Shown piece after piece: positions 7,722 to 17,006 of a stretch of 64,000 nt of DNA. The number at the start of each line of letters is the position of its first letter. Position 1 is the stretch's first letter. The notes beneath the pieces were generated by a model. The model worked only from the letters and a program-made list of their open reading frames with translations. It had not been told where the DNA came from and ran no database searches. Origin of the DNA: CAVRQM01 sp963756975 (lineage in GTDB: Bacteria > Pseudomonadota > Alphaproteobacteria > Acetobacterales > Acetobacteraceae); the NCBI GenBank assembly GCA_963756975.1, contig CAVWPS010000002.1:372001-436000 (forward strand), in the 5' to 3' direction. The translations under genes were made by a program, and so were the position numbers.

Positions 7722-8963
7722 ATGCGAAACGCAACGAAGATCGTCGTCACGGGGCTGGCGCTCGCCGGGTCCGCGCACGCCGCACAGGCCGCGACGACGC
7801 TGAACGCGTTGTTTCAGGCGCAGGCCGGCTATAGCGAGGCCGAAATCCGCGCGATGACCGCGGCGTACGAGAAGCTGCATCCCGACATCACCGTGCAGAT
7901 GGAGTTCGTCCCCTACGAGGCGCTGCACGACAAGACGGTGCTCGCGAAGGGTGCGGCGCAGGCGTACGACATCATCCTGTCCGACAGCGTGTGGACGCCG
8001 GAATACGCCAAGAACGGCATCATCGAGGACATCACGTCCCGCATGACCCCGGCGCTGAAGGACGGCATCCTGACCGGGGCGCTCGGCAGCGCCGAATACG
8101 AGGGCAAGTATTACGGCCTGCCCTGGATCGTGGACAGCAAGTTCCTGTTCTACAACAAGGCGATGTTCGCCAAGGCCGGGATCACGGCCCCGCCGCAGAC
8201 CTGGGCCGAGGTCGAGGCCGACGGCAAGCTGCTGAAGGACAAGGGCGTCACCGAATATCCGTTCGTGGCGAGCTGGAGCCAGAACGAGGCGCTGACGGCC
8301 GACTACACCGCGATCGTCGCGGGCTTCGGCGGCCAGTTCCTCGACGATGCCGGCAAGCCGGTGTTCCAGACGGGTGGCGGGCTCGAAGCCGCGCAGTGGA
8401 TGGCGACCAGCATGACCGACAAGGTCACGAACCCGCACTCGCTCGAATTCGTGGAAGACGACGTGAAGCGCGTGTTCTCATCCGGTCAGGCCGCGATGGC
8501 GCTGAACTGGACGTATATGTGGGACGGTGCGAACACCGCGAGTGCCGACACCAAGATCGCCGGACAGGTCGGCGTCGTGGCGGCCCCGGGCAAGGCGCCG
8601 GGCGAGATCGGTGCGGTCAACGGCTCGCAGCCGCTGTGCATCCCGACCAACAGCACCCATAAGGACGAGGCCTGGAGCTACCTGCTGTACCTGACCTCGG
8701 CCCCGGTGCAGAACGCGTACGCGACCAACAGCCTGCCGATGTGGAAGTCGTCGTTCAGCGACCCGGCCGTGATCGCCGGCCGCACCGACCTGCTCAACGC
8801 GGCGCAAAAGTCGTTCGCGGTGATGATCGGCCGCCCCGAGGTGGTGAACTACCAGCAGTTCTCGCTGGCCCTGCAGCAGTCGCTGCAGCAGGTCGTCACC
8901 GGCCGCGCCACACCGGCGGCCGCGTTGCAGTCCGCCGCCGCCGGTCTCGCCGCCGCCAAGTAG
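7722..8963 (+). CDS. CUT1 sugar ABC importer, periplasmic binding protein
   Basis: Binding protein of 413 residues of the MalE/UgpB class. The signal peptide is MRNATKIVVTGLALAGSAHA with cleavage near AQA-ATT. Conserved bits include YDIILSDSVWTPEYAKNG, the ligand-gate stretch GLPWIVDSKFLFYNKAMF, and AMALNWTYMW. It leads two permease genes by 11 bases and follows a SIS isomerase, so the ligand is likely a sugar or amino sugar. The ATG at 7722 was chosen because it begins the signal peptide. Confidence 0.88.
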   Translation: MRNATKIVVTGLALAGSAHAAQAATTLNALFQAQAGYSEAEIRAMTAAYEKLHPDITVQMEFVPYEALHDKTVLAKGAAQAYDIILSDSVWTPEYAKNGIIEDITSRMTPALKDGILTGALGSAEYEGKYYGLPWIVDSKFLFYNKAMFAKAGITAPPQTWAEVEADGKLLKDKGVTEYPFVASWSQNEALTADYTAIVAGFGGQFLDDAGKPVFQTGGGLEAAQWMATSMTDKVTNPHSLEFVEDDVKRVFSSGQAAMALNWTYMWDGANTASADTKIAGQVGVVAAPGKAPGEIGAVNGSQPLCIPTNSTHKDEAWSYLLYLTSAPVQNAYATNSLPMWKSSFSDPAVIAGRTDLLNAAQKSFAVMIGRPEVVNYQQFSLALQQSLQQVVTGRATPAAALQSAAAGLAAAK

Positions 8964-8974
8964 AAGGTCGGATA

Positions 8975-9847
8975 ATGCGCGGCCGGAGCGCCCTGTGGCT
9001 GTTGGCTCCGGCCGTCGTCGCCCTGCTCACCATCGTCGGCTACCCGCTCGTCGAGACGGTGCGGCTGTCGTTCACCAGCACCGAGCTGATCGGCGGCGGC
9101 GGCGGCTTCGTCGGGCTCGACAACTTCTCGACCGCACTCGGCTCGTCCGATTTCTGGTCGTCGCTCGGCATCACGGTGCTGTTCACCGTGCTGACGGTCG
9201 CGATCGAGATGGTGTTCGGCCTGCTGGTCGCCTTGCTGCTGAACCTGAAATTGCGCGGACGCGGCTTCGTGCGCGGCCTGCTCATCATCCCGTGGGCGCT
9301 GCCGACGGTGATCAACGCGATGATGTGGCGGGTGATCTATAACCCCGAGTTCGGGGCGCTCGACGCGGCACTTCAGCAAATGGGCATCATCGGCGACTAC
9401 CGCAGCTGGCTCGGCGATCCGGACGTCGCACTCTACGCGGTCGCGGTCGCCGACATCTGGAAGACGGTGCCGCTGGTGGCGCTGATCCTGCTGGCCGCGT
9501 TGCAGGGCGTGTCGCAGGATCTGCGCGACGCCGCCAGCATCGACGGTGCCGGCCCGCTCGCCAGATTTTGGACGGTGACGTGGCCCGCGATCCTGGTGCC
9601 GGTGTCGATCGTGGTGGTTCTGCGCATCATCGAATCCGTCAAAGTGTTCGACGTGATCTGGGTGATGACCCATGGCGGCCCGCTGAACGCGACGCGCTCG
9701 CTGGCGATCCTGGTGTATCAACAGGCGTTCTCGTTCCACCACAGCGGCTACGGGGCCGCATTGTCGCTGCTGTCGGTGGTGCTGAGCCTGGTGCTGATCC
9801 TGTTCTACGTGGTCAGCCTGCGCCGTCAGCAATCGGCGACGGCATGA
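8975..9847 (+). CDS. CUT1 sugar ABC importer permease (MalF/UgpA-like)
   Basis: Inner-membrane permease of 290 residues with six membrane segments. The cytoplasmic EAA loop reads DAASIDGAGPLARFWTVTWP, with the G at the usual place, and VMTHGGPLNATRSLAILVYQ is typical of MalF/UgpA partners. It lies 11 bases after the binding protein, and its stop overlaps the second permease by four bases (ATGA). Confidence 0.9.
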   Translation: MRGRSALWLLAPAVVALLTIVGYPLVETVRLSFTSTELIGGGGGFVGLDNFSTALGSSDFWSSLGITVLFTVLTVAIEMVFGLLVALLLNLKLRGRGFVRGLLIIPWALPTVINAMMWRVIYNPEFGALDAALQQMGIIGDYRSWLGDPDVALYAVAVADIWKTVPLVALILLAALQGVSQDLRDAASIDGAGPLARFWTVTWPAILVPVSIVVVLRIIESVKVFDVIWVMTHGGPLNATRSLAILVYQQAFSFHHSGYGAALSLLSVVLSLVLILFYVVSLRRQQSATA

Positions 9848-10689
9848 AGCGCGGTCTGCCCGGCCTGATCGCGGCCTACGCGGCGCTGGTGTTCGTGGCG
9901 GTCGTGACGATGGCCCCGCTCGTGTGGCTCGCCATCATGAGCATCAGCAGCACCAACGACCTCACCACGTTGCCGCTGCACTGGATCCCGGAGCGGCTCG
10001 ACATCTCGCGGTTCGGGCGGCTGCTGTCGGTCGCGGCCAATAGCCAGGGTGCGATGTTCCTGGCGGCGTTGCGCAACACGCTCGTCGTCGCCGCCGGCAC
10101 CACGATCCTGTCGTTCGCGCTGGCGGTCCCGGCCGCTTGGGTGTTCTCCCGCCGCCCCGGCCGCCACAGCCCGCTGCTGTTCGTGATCGTGGCGACCTAC
10201 ATGCTGCCGCCGATCCTGTTCGTCGTGCCGATGTACCGCATCCTGTCCTCGCTCGGCCTGCTCAACACGACCTGGGCGCTGATCCTGACCGACACGACGA
10301 TCGTGCTGCCGTTCGCGACGTGGCTGATCAAGGGCGGCATCGACACCATCCCGATCGAGCTCGAGGAGGCGGCGGCGACCGACGGCGCCACCCTGGCGCG
10401 CACGCTGTTCTCGATCACCCTGCCGCTGGCCCGCCCGATCATCGGCACGGCGCTGCTGCTGTCGGTGCTGCTGGTGTGGGACGAATTCCTGTACGCGCTG
10501 CTGTTCACCAGCAACGAGCGGTCGCAGACGCTGACGGTCGCGATCGCGAATCTCGCCACCGGCCGGATCACCGATTACGGCCTGCTCGCCGCCGCCGGGA
10601 TCCTGGCCGCCCTCCCCCCGGTCGCGATCGGGCTGGCGTTGCAGCGGACGCTGGTCGCGGGGCTTACGGGGGGTGCGGTAAAGGGGTGA
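9844..10689 (+). CDS. CUT1 sugar ABC importer permease (MalG/UgpE-like)
   Basis: Second permease half, 281 residues and six membrane segments. The EAA loop is EEAAATDGATLARTLFSITLP. The segment WDEFLYALLFTSNERSQTL is characteristic of MalG/UgpE. It overlaps the preceding permease gene through ATGA. No ATP-binding subunit follows: a drug-efflux gene comes next, so a shared MsmK/UgpC-type ATPase encoded elsewhere must serve this importer. Confidence 0.9.
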   Translation: MKRGLPGLIAAYAALVFVAVVTMAPLVWLAIMSISSTNDLTTLPLHWIPERLDISRFGRLLSVAANSQGAMFLAALRNTLVVAAGTTILSFALAVPAAWVFSRRPGRHSPLLFVIVATYMLPPILFVVPMYRILSSLGLLNTTWALILTDTTIVLPFATWLIKGGIDTIPIELEEAAATDGATLARTLFSITLPLARPIIGTALLLSVLLVWDEFLYALLFTSNERSQTLTVAIANLATGRITDYGLLAAAGILAALPPVAIGLALQRTLVAGLTGGAVKG

Positions 10690-10717
10690 CACGCCGCGGC
10701 GGCGCGACGTGTGTCAC
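10686..10717 (+). terminator. Hairpin after the sugar importer operon
   Basis: GTGACAC at 10686-10692 pairs with GTGTCAC at 10711-10717, with GC-rich inner sequence that can extend the stem. It overlaps the stop codon of the second permease and is not followed by a T run. It could be a weak or Rho-assisted terminator separating the importer from the efflux operon. Confidence 0.3.
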
Positions 10718-10796
10718 ACGCTCTTGACCGCCCGGCCGCGTTCCTCCGGCCCCCGCCCGGGTTACAGCCCATGGCGGTGCGGCATCGGAGGGCGAC

Positions 10797-12347
10797 GTGC
10801 GGATACGGCCCCTTCTCGGGTTGCTGGGCGTGGTGATCGCGTCGTTCACGGTGGGGTTCAACGACAGCGTCGTCTCGGGCGCGCTGGTCGACGTGCGCGG
10901 CGGCCTCGGCATCAGCTACGACCCCGGCACCTGGCTCGCGAGCCTGTACGCGACCGGGCAGGTGATCGGCATGGGGTTCGCGCCCCGGACGGCGCTGATC
11001 GTGACGCCGCGCCGCTTCCTGCTGTTCGCCATCATCCTGAGCTGCGCGGTGACGCTGGCCATCCCGTTCTGCGACAACCTCACCGTGCTCTACATGCTGC
11101 GGTTCCTGCAGGGCATGACGTCCGGCTTCGTCGTCCCGGTGCTGCTGCTGGTCGCGTTGCGGGTGCTGGCCCCGCCGGTCCGGCTGTACGGGCTCGCGCT
11201 GTACGCGATGACGGCGACGTTCGCGCCCAACGTGTCCGAGGCGCTCGCGGCACTCTGGACCGACCTTGTCGACTGGCGCTTCGTGTTCTTCGAGGCGCTG
11301 CCGCTGTTCACCATCGCCGGCACGCTGGTCTGGTACGGTGTCGCTCAGGACGAGCCGCAATACGACCGCATCAAGGGGTTCGACTGGACCGGCGGCGTCC
11401 TGATCGTGCTCGGCTTCGGCGCGTTGTCGACGATGCTCGAACAGGGCGATCGCTGGGACTGGTTCAACTCGCCGTTCATCTGCGTCCTGGCGCTGATCAG
11501 CGTCGTGGCGCTGCCGGCGCTGATCGCGAACGAGTTGATCGTCGCCACACCGTTGCTGGGGCTGCATCTGCTGAAGCGGCGCAATTTCGCCTATGCGGCC
11601 ATCACCCTGTTCACGTTCCTGCTGCTGGACCAGTCGGCGTCGTCGGTGCCGGGCGCGTTCCTCGACCGGCTGGGCGGCTTCCGGCCGGAGCAGACGTTCC
11701 TGATCACCGCCCCGATCGCCGCGTCGCAGCTGATCCTGCTGCCGGTGCTGTCGCTGATCCTGAACATCGAATGGGTCGATGCCCGGGTCGTGAGCTTCGT
11801 CGGCATGGCGCTGATCGTGGCCGCCTGCATCGGCAACACGTTCCTGATCAGCGAGTGGGACGCGAGCCAGTTCTTCCTGTGGCAGGGATTGCAGGCGGTC
11901 GGTCAGCCGATGGTCATCATGCCGCTGCTGATGATGGCGACCAATACGATCAAGAACCCCGCCGACGGCCCGCCGGCATCGACCCTGGTGAACCTCATGC
12001 GCGGGCTGGCACAGCCGACGGCGGTGTGGCTGATGCAGCTGATCCAGCGCTGGCGCGGCGGGCTGCATTACAACCGCCTCGTCGATCAGGCGGGGCACGC
12101 GCGTTTCGCGGTGCTGCAGGCGCAGCCGCTGATAACCGGCCTGGCCCCGCCGCTGTTGCCGACCGGCCAGCCGCGCTCACCGGGCAGCCTGCCGGGATTC
12201 ATGGCCGCCGTTCAGCAGCAATCGGCGGTGCTGACGGTCAGCGACACGTTCATGGTGCTCGCCGCGATCGGGGTCGCGCTCATCGTGGTTCTGCTGACCC
12301 TGGCCGAGCGCACCTATCCGCCGCGCGTCGTGTTCGCGAAGAAGTAG
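10797..12347 (+). CDS. MFS drug efflux transporter, DHA2 (EmrB-like) family
   Basis: Inner-membrane proton-driven exporter of 516 residues with about 14 membrane segments, the DHA2 layout. The start is the GTG at 10797, with CGGAGGG a few bases upstream, giving MRIRPLLGLLGVVIASFTVG. Segments such as LRFLQGMTSGFVVPVLLL (motif C region) and QGLQAVGQPMVIMPLLMM are typical. It is followed four bases later by a membrane-fusion adaptor and then an outer-membrane factor, so the three form a tripartite pump. The drug range cannot be told. Confidence 0.88.
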   Translation: MRIRPLLGLLGVVIASFTVGFNDSVVSGALVDVRGGLGISYDPGTWLASLYATGQVIGMGFAPRTALIVTPRRFLLFAIILSCAVTLAIPFCDNLTVLYMLRFLQGMTSGFVVPVLLLVALRVLAPPVRLYGLALYAMTATFAPNVSEALAALWTDLVDWRFVFFEALPLFTIAGTLVWYGVAQDEPQYDRIKGFDWTGGVLIVLGFGALSTMLEQGDRWDWFNSPFICVLALISVVALPALIANELIVATPLLGLHLLKRRNFAYAAITLFTFLLLDQSASSVPGAFLDRLGGFRPEQTFLITAPIAASQLILLPVLSLILNIEWVDARVVSFVGMALIVAACIGNTFLISEWDASQFFLWQGLQAVGQPMVIMPLLMMATNTIKNPADGPPASTLVNLMRGLAQPTAVWLMQLIQRWRGGLHYNRLVDQAGHARFAVLQAQPLITGLAPPLLPTGQPRSPGSLPGFMAAVQQQSAVLTVSDTFMVLAAIGVALIVVLLTLAERTYPPRVVFAKK

Positions 12348-12351
12348 GACG

Positions 12352-13521
12352 ATGCCGGATACGAACCAGACCATCGGCCCCGTACGGGTCGCGCGCGACG
12401 ACGACAAGGTCGAGGGCACGCCGCCGCCCGCGCCCGCGCCGAAAAAGCCGCCGCCGCGCTGGCCGTTCCTGATCGCGGCGGTGGTCGTGCTCGGCTTTAT
12501 CGCGGTCGTGCTGGTGATCATCTTCTCGCCGACGCCGGATGTCTGGACCGACGACGCCTACGTGACCGCGCATTACGCGACGGTCGCCCCGCGCATCCCG
12601 GGCCAGGTCGCCTCGGTCGATGTCGAGGACAACCAGGTCGTCCATGCCGGCCAGACGCTGGCCACACTCGACGACCGCGACCAGCGCGCGGCCCTCGCGA
12701 GTGCCGAGGCGATGCTCGCCCGCGATCAGGCGACCCGCGACGAGGCCGGCGGCAATGTCAGCCGGCAGCCGTCGCTGGTCGATCAGCAATCGTCGCAGGT
12801 GACGTCCACCGGCGCGTCGCTCGCCCTCGCGGAGGCGAACGAGAAACGCTACCGCAACCTCGCCTCGACCGGGGCCGGCACGTTCCAGCAGAAGCAGGAG
12901 GCGGACTCGACGCTGCAGCAGGCGCAGGCGAGTGCGGCCGGCGCGAGGGCGTCGGAAGACGCGGCGCGCAAGCAGATCCCGATCCTGGAGGCGCAGCGCC
13001 GCGCCGCCGACGCGACCGTGCGCGGCGACGAGGCGCAAGTCGAACAGGCGAAGCTCAATTTGTCGTATTGCCGGATCGTCGCCCCGGTCGACGGCATGGT
13101 CGGGCAACGCGCGGTGCAGGTCGGCAACTACGTCGGCCCAGGCTCGGCCCTGATGGTCATCGTCCCGCTCGACCGCGTGTACATCGAGGCGAATTACCGC
13201 GAGGTGGCGCTGCGGCACGTCAAACCCGGGCAGCATGTCGATATCCGTGTGGACGCGTACAAGCTGCATCTCGACGGCGTCGTGAACAGCGTGCCCCCGG
13301 CAACGGGCGCCGCGTTCAGCCCGATCGAGCCGAACAACGCGACCGGGAACTTCACCAAGATCGTGCAGCGGCTGCCGGTGAAGATCGACGTGTCGCCCGG
13401 CCAGACCGACGCGCGCCTGCTGCGGCTCGGGTTTTCGGTCGAGACGACGATCCACACCGGATTGGCCGACGTGAAGGGCGAACAGCAGCGCGACGAATCC
13501 GGCCGGGTCACGGCGCGCTGA
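12352..13521 (+). CDS. Membrane-fusion adaptor of efflux pump (HlyD/EmrA family)
   Basis: Periplasmic adaptor of 389 residues anchored by one N-terminal helix (FLIAAVVVLGFIAVVLVIIF) after a proline-rich cytoplasmic tail. The lipoyl/barrel-sandwich part begins VTAHYATVAPRIPGQV and resumes at CRIVAPVDGMVGQRAVQVG. Between them lies a long alanine- and glutamine-rich coiled coil, about residues 110-240. It links the MFS pump upstream (4-base gap) to the outer-membrane channel downstream (2-base gap). Confidence 0.9.
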   Translation: MPDTNQTIGPVRVARDDDKVEGTPPPAPAPKKPPPRWPFLIAAVVVLGFIAVVLVIIFSPTPDVWTDDAYVTAHYATVAPRIPGQVASVDVEDNQVVHAGQTLATLDDRDQRAALASAEAMLARDQATRDEAGGNVSRQPSLVDQQSSQVTSTGASLALAEANEKRYRNLASTGAGTFQQKQEADSTLQQAQASAAGARASEDAARKQIPILEAQRRAADATVRGDEAQVEQAKLNLSYCRIVAPVDGMVGQRAVQVGNYVGPGSALMVIVPLDRVYIEANYREVALRHVKPGQHVDIRVDAYKLHLDGVVNSVPPATGAAFSPIEPNNATGNFTKIVQRLPVKIDVSPGQTDARLLRLGFSVETTIHTGLADVKGEQQRDESGRVTAR

Positions 13522-13523
13522 GC

Positions 13524-14945
13524 ATGGTGTTCCGGCCGGCGCTTCCGCTGTTGCTGCTGCTCACGTCGTGCGTGCTGGGCAAGAATTTCCAGCGCCCGGA
13601 CGCGCCCGCCGCCGCGCGATACGGCGCCGAGCCGGCCGGCAATTTCACCTACGGGTCGGCGATCGATGCGACCTGGTGGGACAGTTTCGGCGACCCCGAG
13701 CTGACGTCGCTGGTCGGGCGTCTCGCCACCCAAAACCTCGATCTGCAGGCGGCGGCCGAGCGGGTTCAGCAAGGCCGCGCGCAGACGCAGGTGATCGCGT
13801 CGGACCGCAGGCCGCACCTCGACGCGAACGGCTCGTACATGCGCGAGCGGCAAAGCCCGACCGGGGTCGTGTCGCTGTTCGAGCCGCGACCGGGCGCGCC
13901 GCTCGAAATCGACCTGTGGCAGGACAGCCTGATGTCGTCGTGGGAGCTGGATCTGTTCGGCCGCATCCGCCGCGCCGAGGAAGCCGCGCGTGCCAACACC
14001 GAGGCCCAAATCGAAGCGCGGCACGGCCTCGCGTTGATGGCGATCGCGGATTTGGCACAGGATTATGTGCAGTTGCGCGGCACGCAGGCGATGGAGGCGA
14101 TCACCGACACCGACCTCGCCGACGCCGACAAGAACCTCGCATTGGTGCAAGTCCGGTTCGACAACGGCGTCAGCACCACGCTCGATCTCGCGAATGCGCG
14201 GGCACAGCGGGCCGGCATCGCGTCGATGCTGCCGACGCTGCGCGCGGCCGAGGCGCGGCTCATCAACGCGATCGGGCTGCTGTTGTCCGAACCGCCGCGT
14301 GCGCTGGAAGCCGAGCTGTCACGACCGGCCCCGGAACCGGCACCGCCGCCCTCCGTGCCGCTCGGCGTGCCCGGCGAACTGGCGCGCCGCCGCCCCGACG
14401 TGCGCGAGGCGGAAGCGACCCTGCACGCGGCCACCGCCGAGACGGGCGTCGCGGTCGCGTCGTTCTACCCGGACGTCAGCCTGATGGGCAGTGCGGGCAC
14501 GCAGTCGCTGAATTTCACGCGCCTGTTCGACCTGCATTCCGCGCAGTTCAGCGTGGGCCCGTCGATCGACATCCCGCTGTTCGAGGGCGGCCGCCTGCGC
14601 GCGACCCTGACGTTGCGCCAGTCGCAACAGCGGGAGGCGGCGCTGCGCTTTCAGTCGACCGTGCTGCAGGCGTGGCGCGACGTGGACGACGCGATGACCG
14701 CCTACGCCCAGGCCCGCGCGCGCCGGGCGGACGTGGCCGAGCAGCTGCGCCAGAGCGAGCTGGCATTGGCGGCGGCCCGGCAGCGGTACGACGAGGGGGT
14801 GATCGACTTCCTGAACGTGATCGCGGCGCAGACCGTGGTGCTGCAAAGCCGGGGGTCGCTGGTGGACGCCGATACGCAGATCGAGACGGATCTGGTGGGG
14901 CTGTACAAGGCGCTCGGGGGTGGGTGGCAGGTGGCCGACCGCTGA
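13524..14945 (+). CDS. Outer-membrane efflux lipoprotein (NodT/OprM family)
   Basis: TolC-type outer-membrane channel of 473 residues. The signal peptide ends in the lipobox LLTSC, so the protein is lipid-anchored. Two OEP repeats are visible, with WWDSFGDPELTSLV early, and ELARRRPDVREAEATL and SIDIPLFEGGRLRA in the second half. The ATG at 13524 lies two bases after the adaptor gene. An open frame upstream in the same phase is a shadow of the adaptor. It completes the tripartite pump. Confidence 0.92.
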   Translation: MVFRPALPLLLLLTSCVLGKNFQRPDAPAAARYGAEPAGNFTYGSAIDATWWDSFGDPELTSLVGRLATQNLDLQAAAERVQQGRAQTQVIASDRRPHLDANGSYMRERQSPTGVVSLFEPRPGAPLEIDLWQDSLMSSWELDLFGRIRRAEEAARANTEAQIEARHGLALMAIADLAQDYVQLRGTQAMEAITDTDLADADKNLALVQVRFDNGVSTTLDLANARAQRAGIASMLPTLRAAEARLINAIGLLLSEPPRALEAELSRPAPEPAPPPSVPLGVPGELARRRPDVREAEATLHAATAETGVAVASFYPDVSLMGSAGTQSLNFTRLFDLHSAQFSVGPSIDIPLFEGGRLRATLTLRQSQQREAALRFQSTVLQAWRDVDDAMTAYAQARARRADVAEQLRQSELALAAARQRYDEGVIDFLNVIAAQTVVLQSRGSLVDADTQIETDLVGLYKALGGGWQVADR

Positions 14946-14967
14946 CCACCCGCCCCGTCGGAAGCCG

Positions 14968-15948
14968 CTAGAACTTCAGCTTGGCGTCCAGATCTTTCGC
15001 GTTGCTTTGCGTGATCGCGAGCGTCGAGACGGTGACGGTGTCCGGCACCGACGTCGCGCAATCGAGCAGGATCTTCTTCGCCAGATCGAGCGCCTCGGCG
15101 GCCCCGGTCGGATACGTGAACGTCGCCGCCCACTGCCCGGCCGCGACAGCCTGGATGCCGCCCGCCGGACCCGGCAGACCGTCGGTGCCGATCACCTTGA
15201 CCTGCCCCTCCTTCCCGGCCCCCTTCGCCGCGAGATACGAGCCGGCCGCCATCATGTCGTTGCTGGCGTAGACGACGCCGATGTCGGGGTGCGCCTGCAG
15301 GATCGCCGAGAACGCCGTCTCCGCCTTGTCCGGCAGCCAGTCGGCGGCCTGTTCGGCGACGACCTTGATCTTCGGGTTGGTTTTGACGCCGTCCTTGAAC
15401 CCGTTCAGCCGCTCGACCGCCGGCGTCGAACTCGGCAGGCCTTCCAGGACCGCGACCTCGCCGCCGTCCGGCAGCAGCGTCTTGGCCGTGTACTCGCCGG
15501 CCGCGTAGGCGATCTTGTAGTTGTCGCCGCCGACGAACGCCGTGTAGTCCTTGCCCGGCGTGCCGACCGTCTTGCGGTCGAGCTCGATCACCGGGATGCC
15601 GGCCGCCATCGCGCGCTGCACCGCCGGCGACAGCGGGGCCGCCTCGAACGGCGAGATCATCAGCAGGTCGACGCCCTGCGTGATGAAGTTGTCGACCTGC
15701 GAGGTCTGCGTGTTGTCGTTGCCGGCCCCGTCGGCGATCTGCAATTCGAACTGCGGGACCGCCTTGGTCAGCGCGATCAGGTCGTTGTTGACGTGCTGGC
15801 GATACGGCTCGGCGTAGTTGGCCTGCGAGAAGCCGATCACGAAATGTCCGTCCTTGGCGCATTTCGGATAGATCGGCGCGGCGGTCGCGGCGGTCGTCGC
15901 GAGCAGCAAAGGCAGTCCGGCGAGCCAGAGCATTCGGCGGTCTGTCAT
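14968..15948 (-). CDS. CUT2 sugar ABC importer, periplasmic binding protein (RbsB-like)
   Basis: Periplasmic binding protein of 326 residues in the type I fold used for ribose, xylose and similar sugars. The signal peptide MTDRRMLWLAGLPLLLATTA ends near ATA-APIY. Recognisable elements are IGFSQANYAEPYRQHVNNDL, VDLLMISPFEAAPLSPAV and VVYASNDMMAAGSYLAAK. It is the last gene of the ATPase-permease-binding protein set on the minus strand, 44 bases after the permease. The sugar is not readable. Confidence 0.88.
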   Translation of the reverse strand: MTDRRMLWLAGLPLLLATTAATAAPIYPKCAKDGHFVIGFSQANYAEPYRQHVNNDLIALTKAVPQFELQIADGAGNDNTQTSQVDNFITQGVDLLMISPFEAAPLSPAVQRAMAAGIPVIELDRKTVGTPGKDYTAFVGGDNYKIAYAAGEYTAKTLLPDGGEVAVLEGLPSSTPAVERLNGFKDGVKTNPKIKVVAEQAADWLPDKAETAFSAILQAHPDIGVVYASNDMMAAGSYLAAKGAGKEGQVKVIGTDGLPGPAGGIQAVAAGQWAATFTYPTGAAEALDLAKKILLDCATSVPDTVTVSTLAITQSNAKDLDAKLKF

Positions 15949-15992
15949 GGCGTATCTCCCCTAAAAACCCGATTGGCAGCGTGCGAAGGACG

Positions 15993-17006
15993 TCATCGGG
16001 TTGCGTCCCTGCGACCCACGACGGACTGCAGCACGGCGGCCAGCACGATGATCGCGCCGGTCGCCAGCAATTGCAGGGCCGCGTTGATGTTGTTGAGCTG
16101 AAGGATGTTGGCGAGTGCCCCCAGCATGACGCTGCCGGCGATGGTCCCGATCATCGTGCCCGCACCGCCGAACAGGCTGGTGCCGCCGATCACCACGGCG
16201 GCGATCGCGGTCAGCTCGTAACCGGCGCCGTCGTTGGCGCTGCCGAAGTTGAACTGTCCCGCGTGCACGATGCCCGCCACCGCCGCCATCAGGCCGGTGA
16301 TCGCATAGACCGCGATCCGCACGGCACCGACCGGGATGCCGGACAGCCGCGCCGCGCGCGCATTGCCGCCGACCGCGAACACGTAGCGGCCGAACCGCGT
16401 CGTGTTCAGCACGAAGGTCGCGATGATTGCGAGTGCGACGAACACCAGCGTCGCGAGCGGCACGGTGTTGCCGAACAGGCGCTGCCCCAGCACGCCGAAT
16501 GCCGGCGGGGCGAGGCCCGGGCCGTCGCCGTAGGCGATGTTGATGTATGCGTTGCCGGATTCCACGAGGGCCAGCCCGCGCGCGACCTGCAGCCCGGCCA
16601 GCGTCACGATGAACGCTTCGAGCCGGAACCGTGTGGAGATGAAGCCCTGCACCATGCCGAACACGCCGCCGGCGACCAGCACCGCGAGCAGCGTCGGCAC
16701 GATGCCCCAGCCCTCGTTGACCATCAGCGACGCCGCCAGCACGCTCGACAGGCCGAGCAGTGCCCCGACCGACAAATCGATGCCGCCGGTGATGATGACG
16801 AAGGTCATGCCGAGCGCGATGATCCCGGTCTCCGAAATCGCGCGCACGATGTTGGCGATGTTGTCGGGTGCCAGGAACACGATCCGTCCGTGCCGCACGG
16901 GCGAGAACGCGATGCCGCCCGCGAGCACCAGGACAAGTCCGATCACGCTCTGGAACCGGACGATCAACGCCAGCGGATCGCGCCGCCACGCGCCGGGTTT
17001 CATCAT
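15993..17006 (-). CDS. CUT2 sugar ABC importer permease (RbsC-like)
   Basis: Inner-membrane permease of 337 residues with about ten segments. Diagnostic stretches are TGIIALGMTFVIITGGIDLS and IAAVVIGGTSLFGGAGTMIG, both strongly conserved in RbsC, XylH and AraH. The ATG at 17006 overlaps the ATPase stop by four bases (ATGA). A longer in-frame extension upstream reads arginine-rich shadow sequence and was not used. Confidence 0.9.
   Translation of the reverse strand: MMKPGAWRRDPLALIVRFQSVIGLVLVLAGGIAFSPVRHGRIVFLAPDNIANIVRAISETGIIALGMTFVIITGGIDLSVGALLGLSSVLAASLMVNEGWGIVPTLLAVLVAGGVFGMVQGFISTRFRLEAFIVTLAGLQVARGLALVESGNAYINIAYGDGPGLAPPAFGVLGQRLFGNTVPLATLVFVALAIIATFVLNTTRFGRYVFAVGGNARAARLSGIPVGAVRIAVYAITGLMAAVAGIVHAGQFNFGSANDGAGYELTAIAAVVIGGTSLFGGAGTMIGTIAGSVMLGALANILQLNNINAALQLLATGAIIVLAAVLQSVVGRRDATR

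Noticed and set aside
13068..13523. Extension of the outer-membrane efflux gene to 625 codons
   Set aside because: It overlaps the adaptor gene in another frame; the lipoprotein signal peptide starts at 13524.
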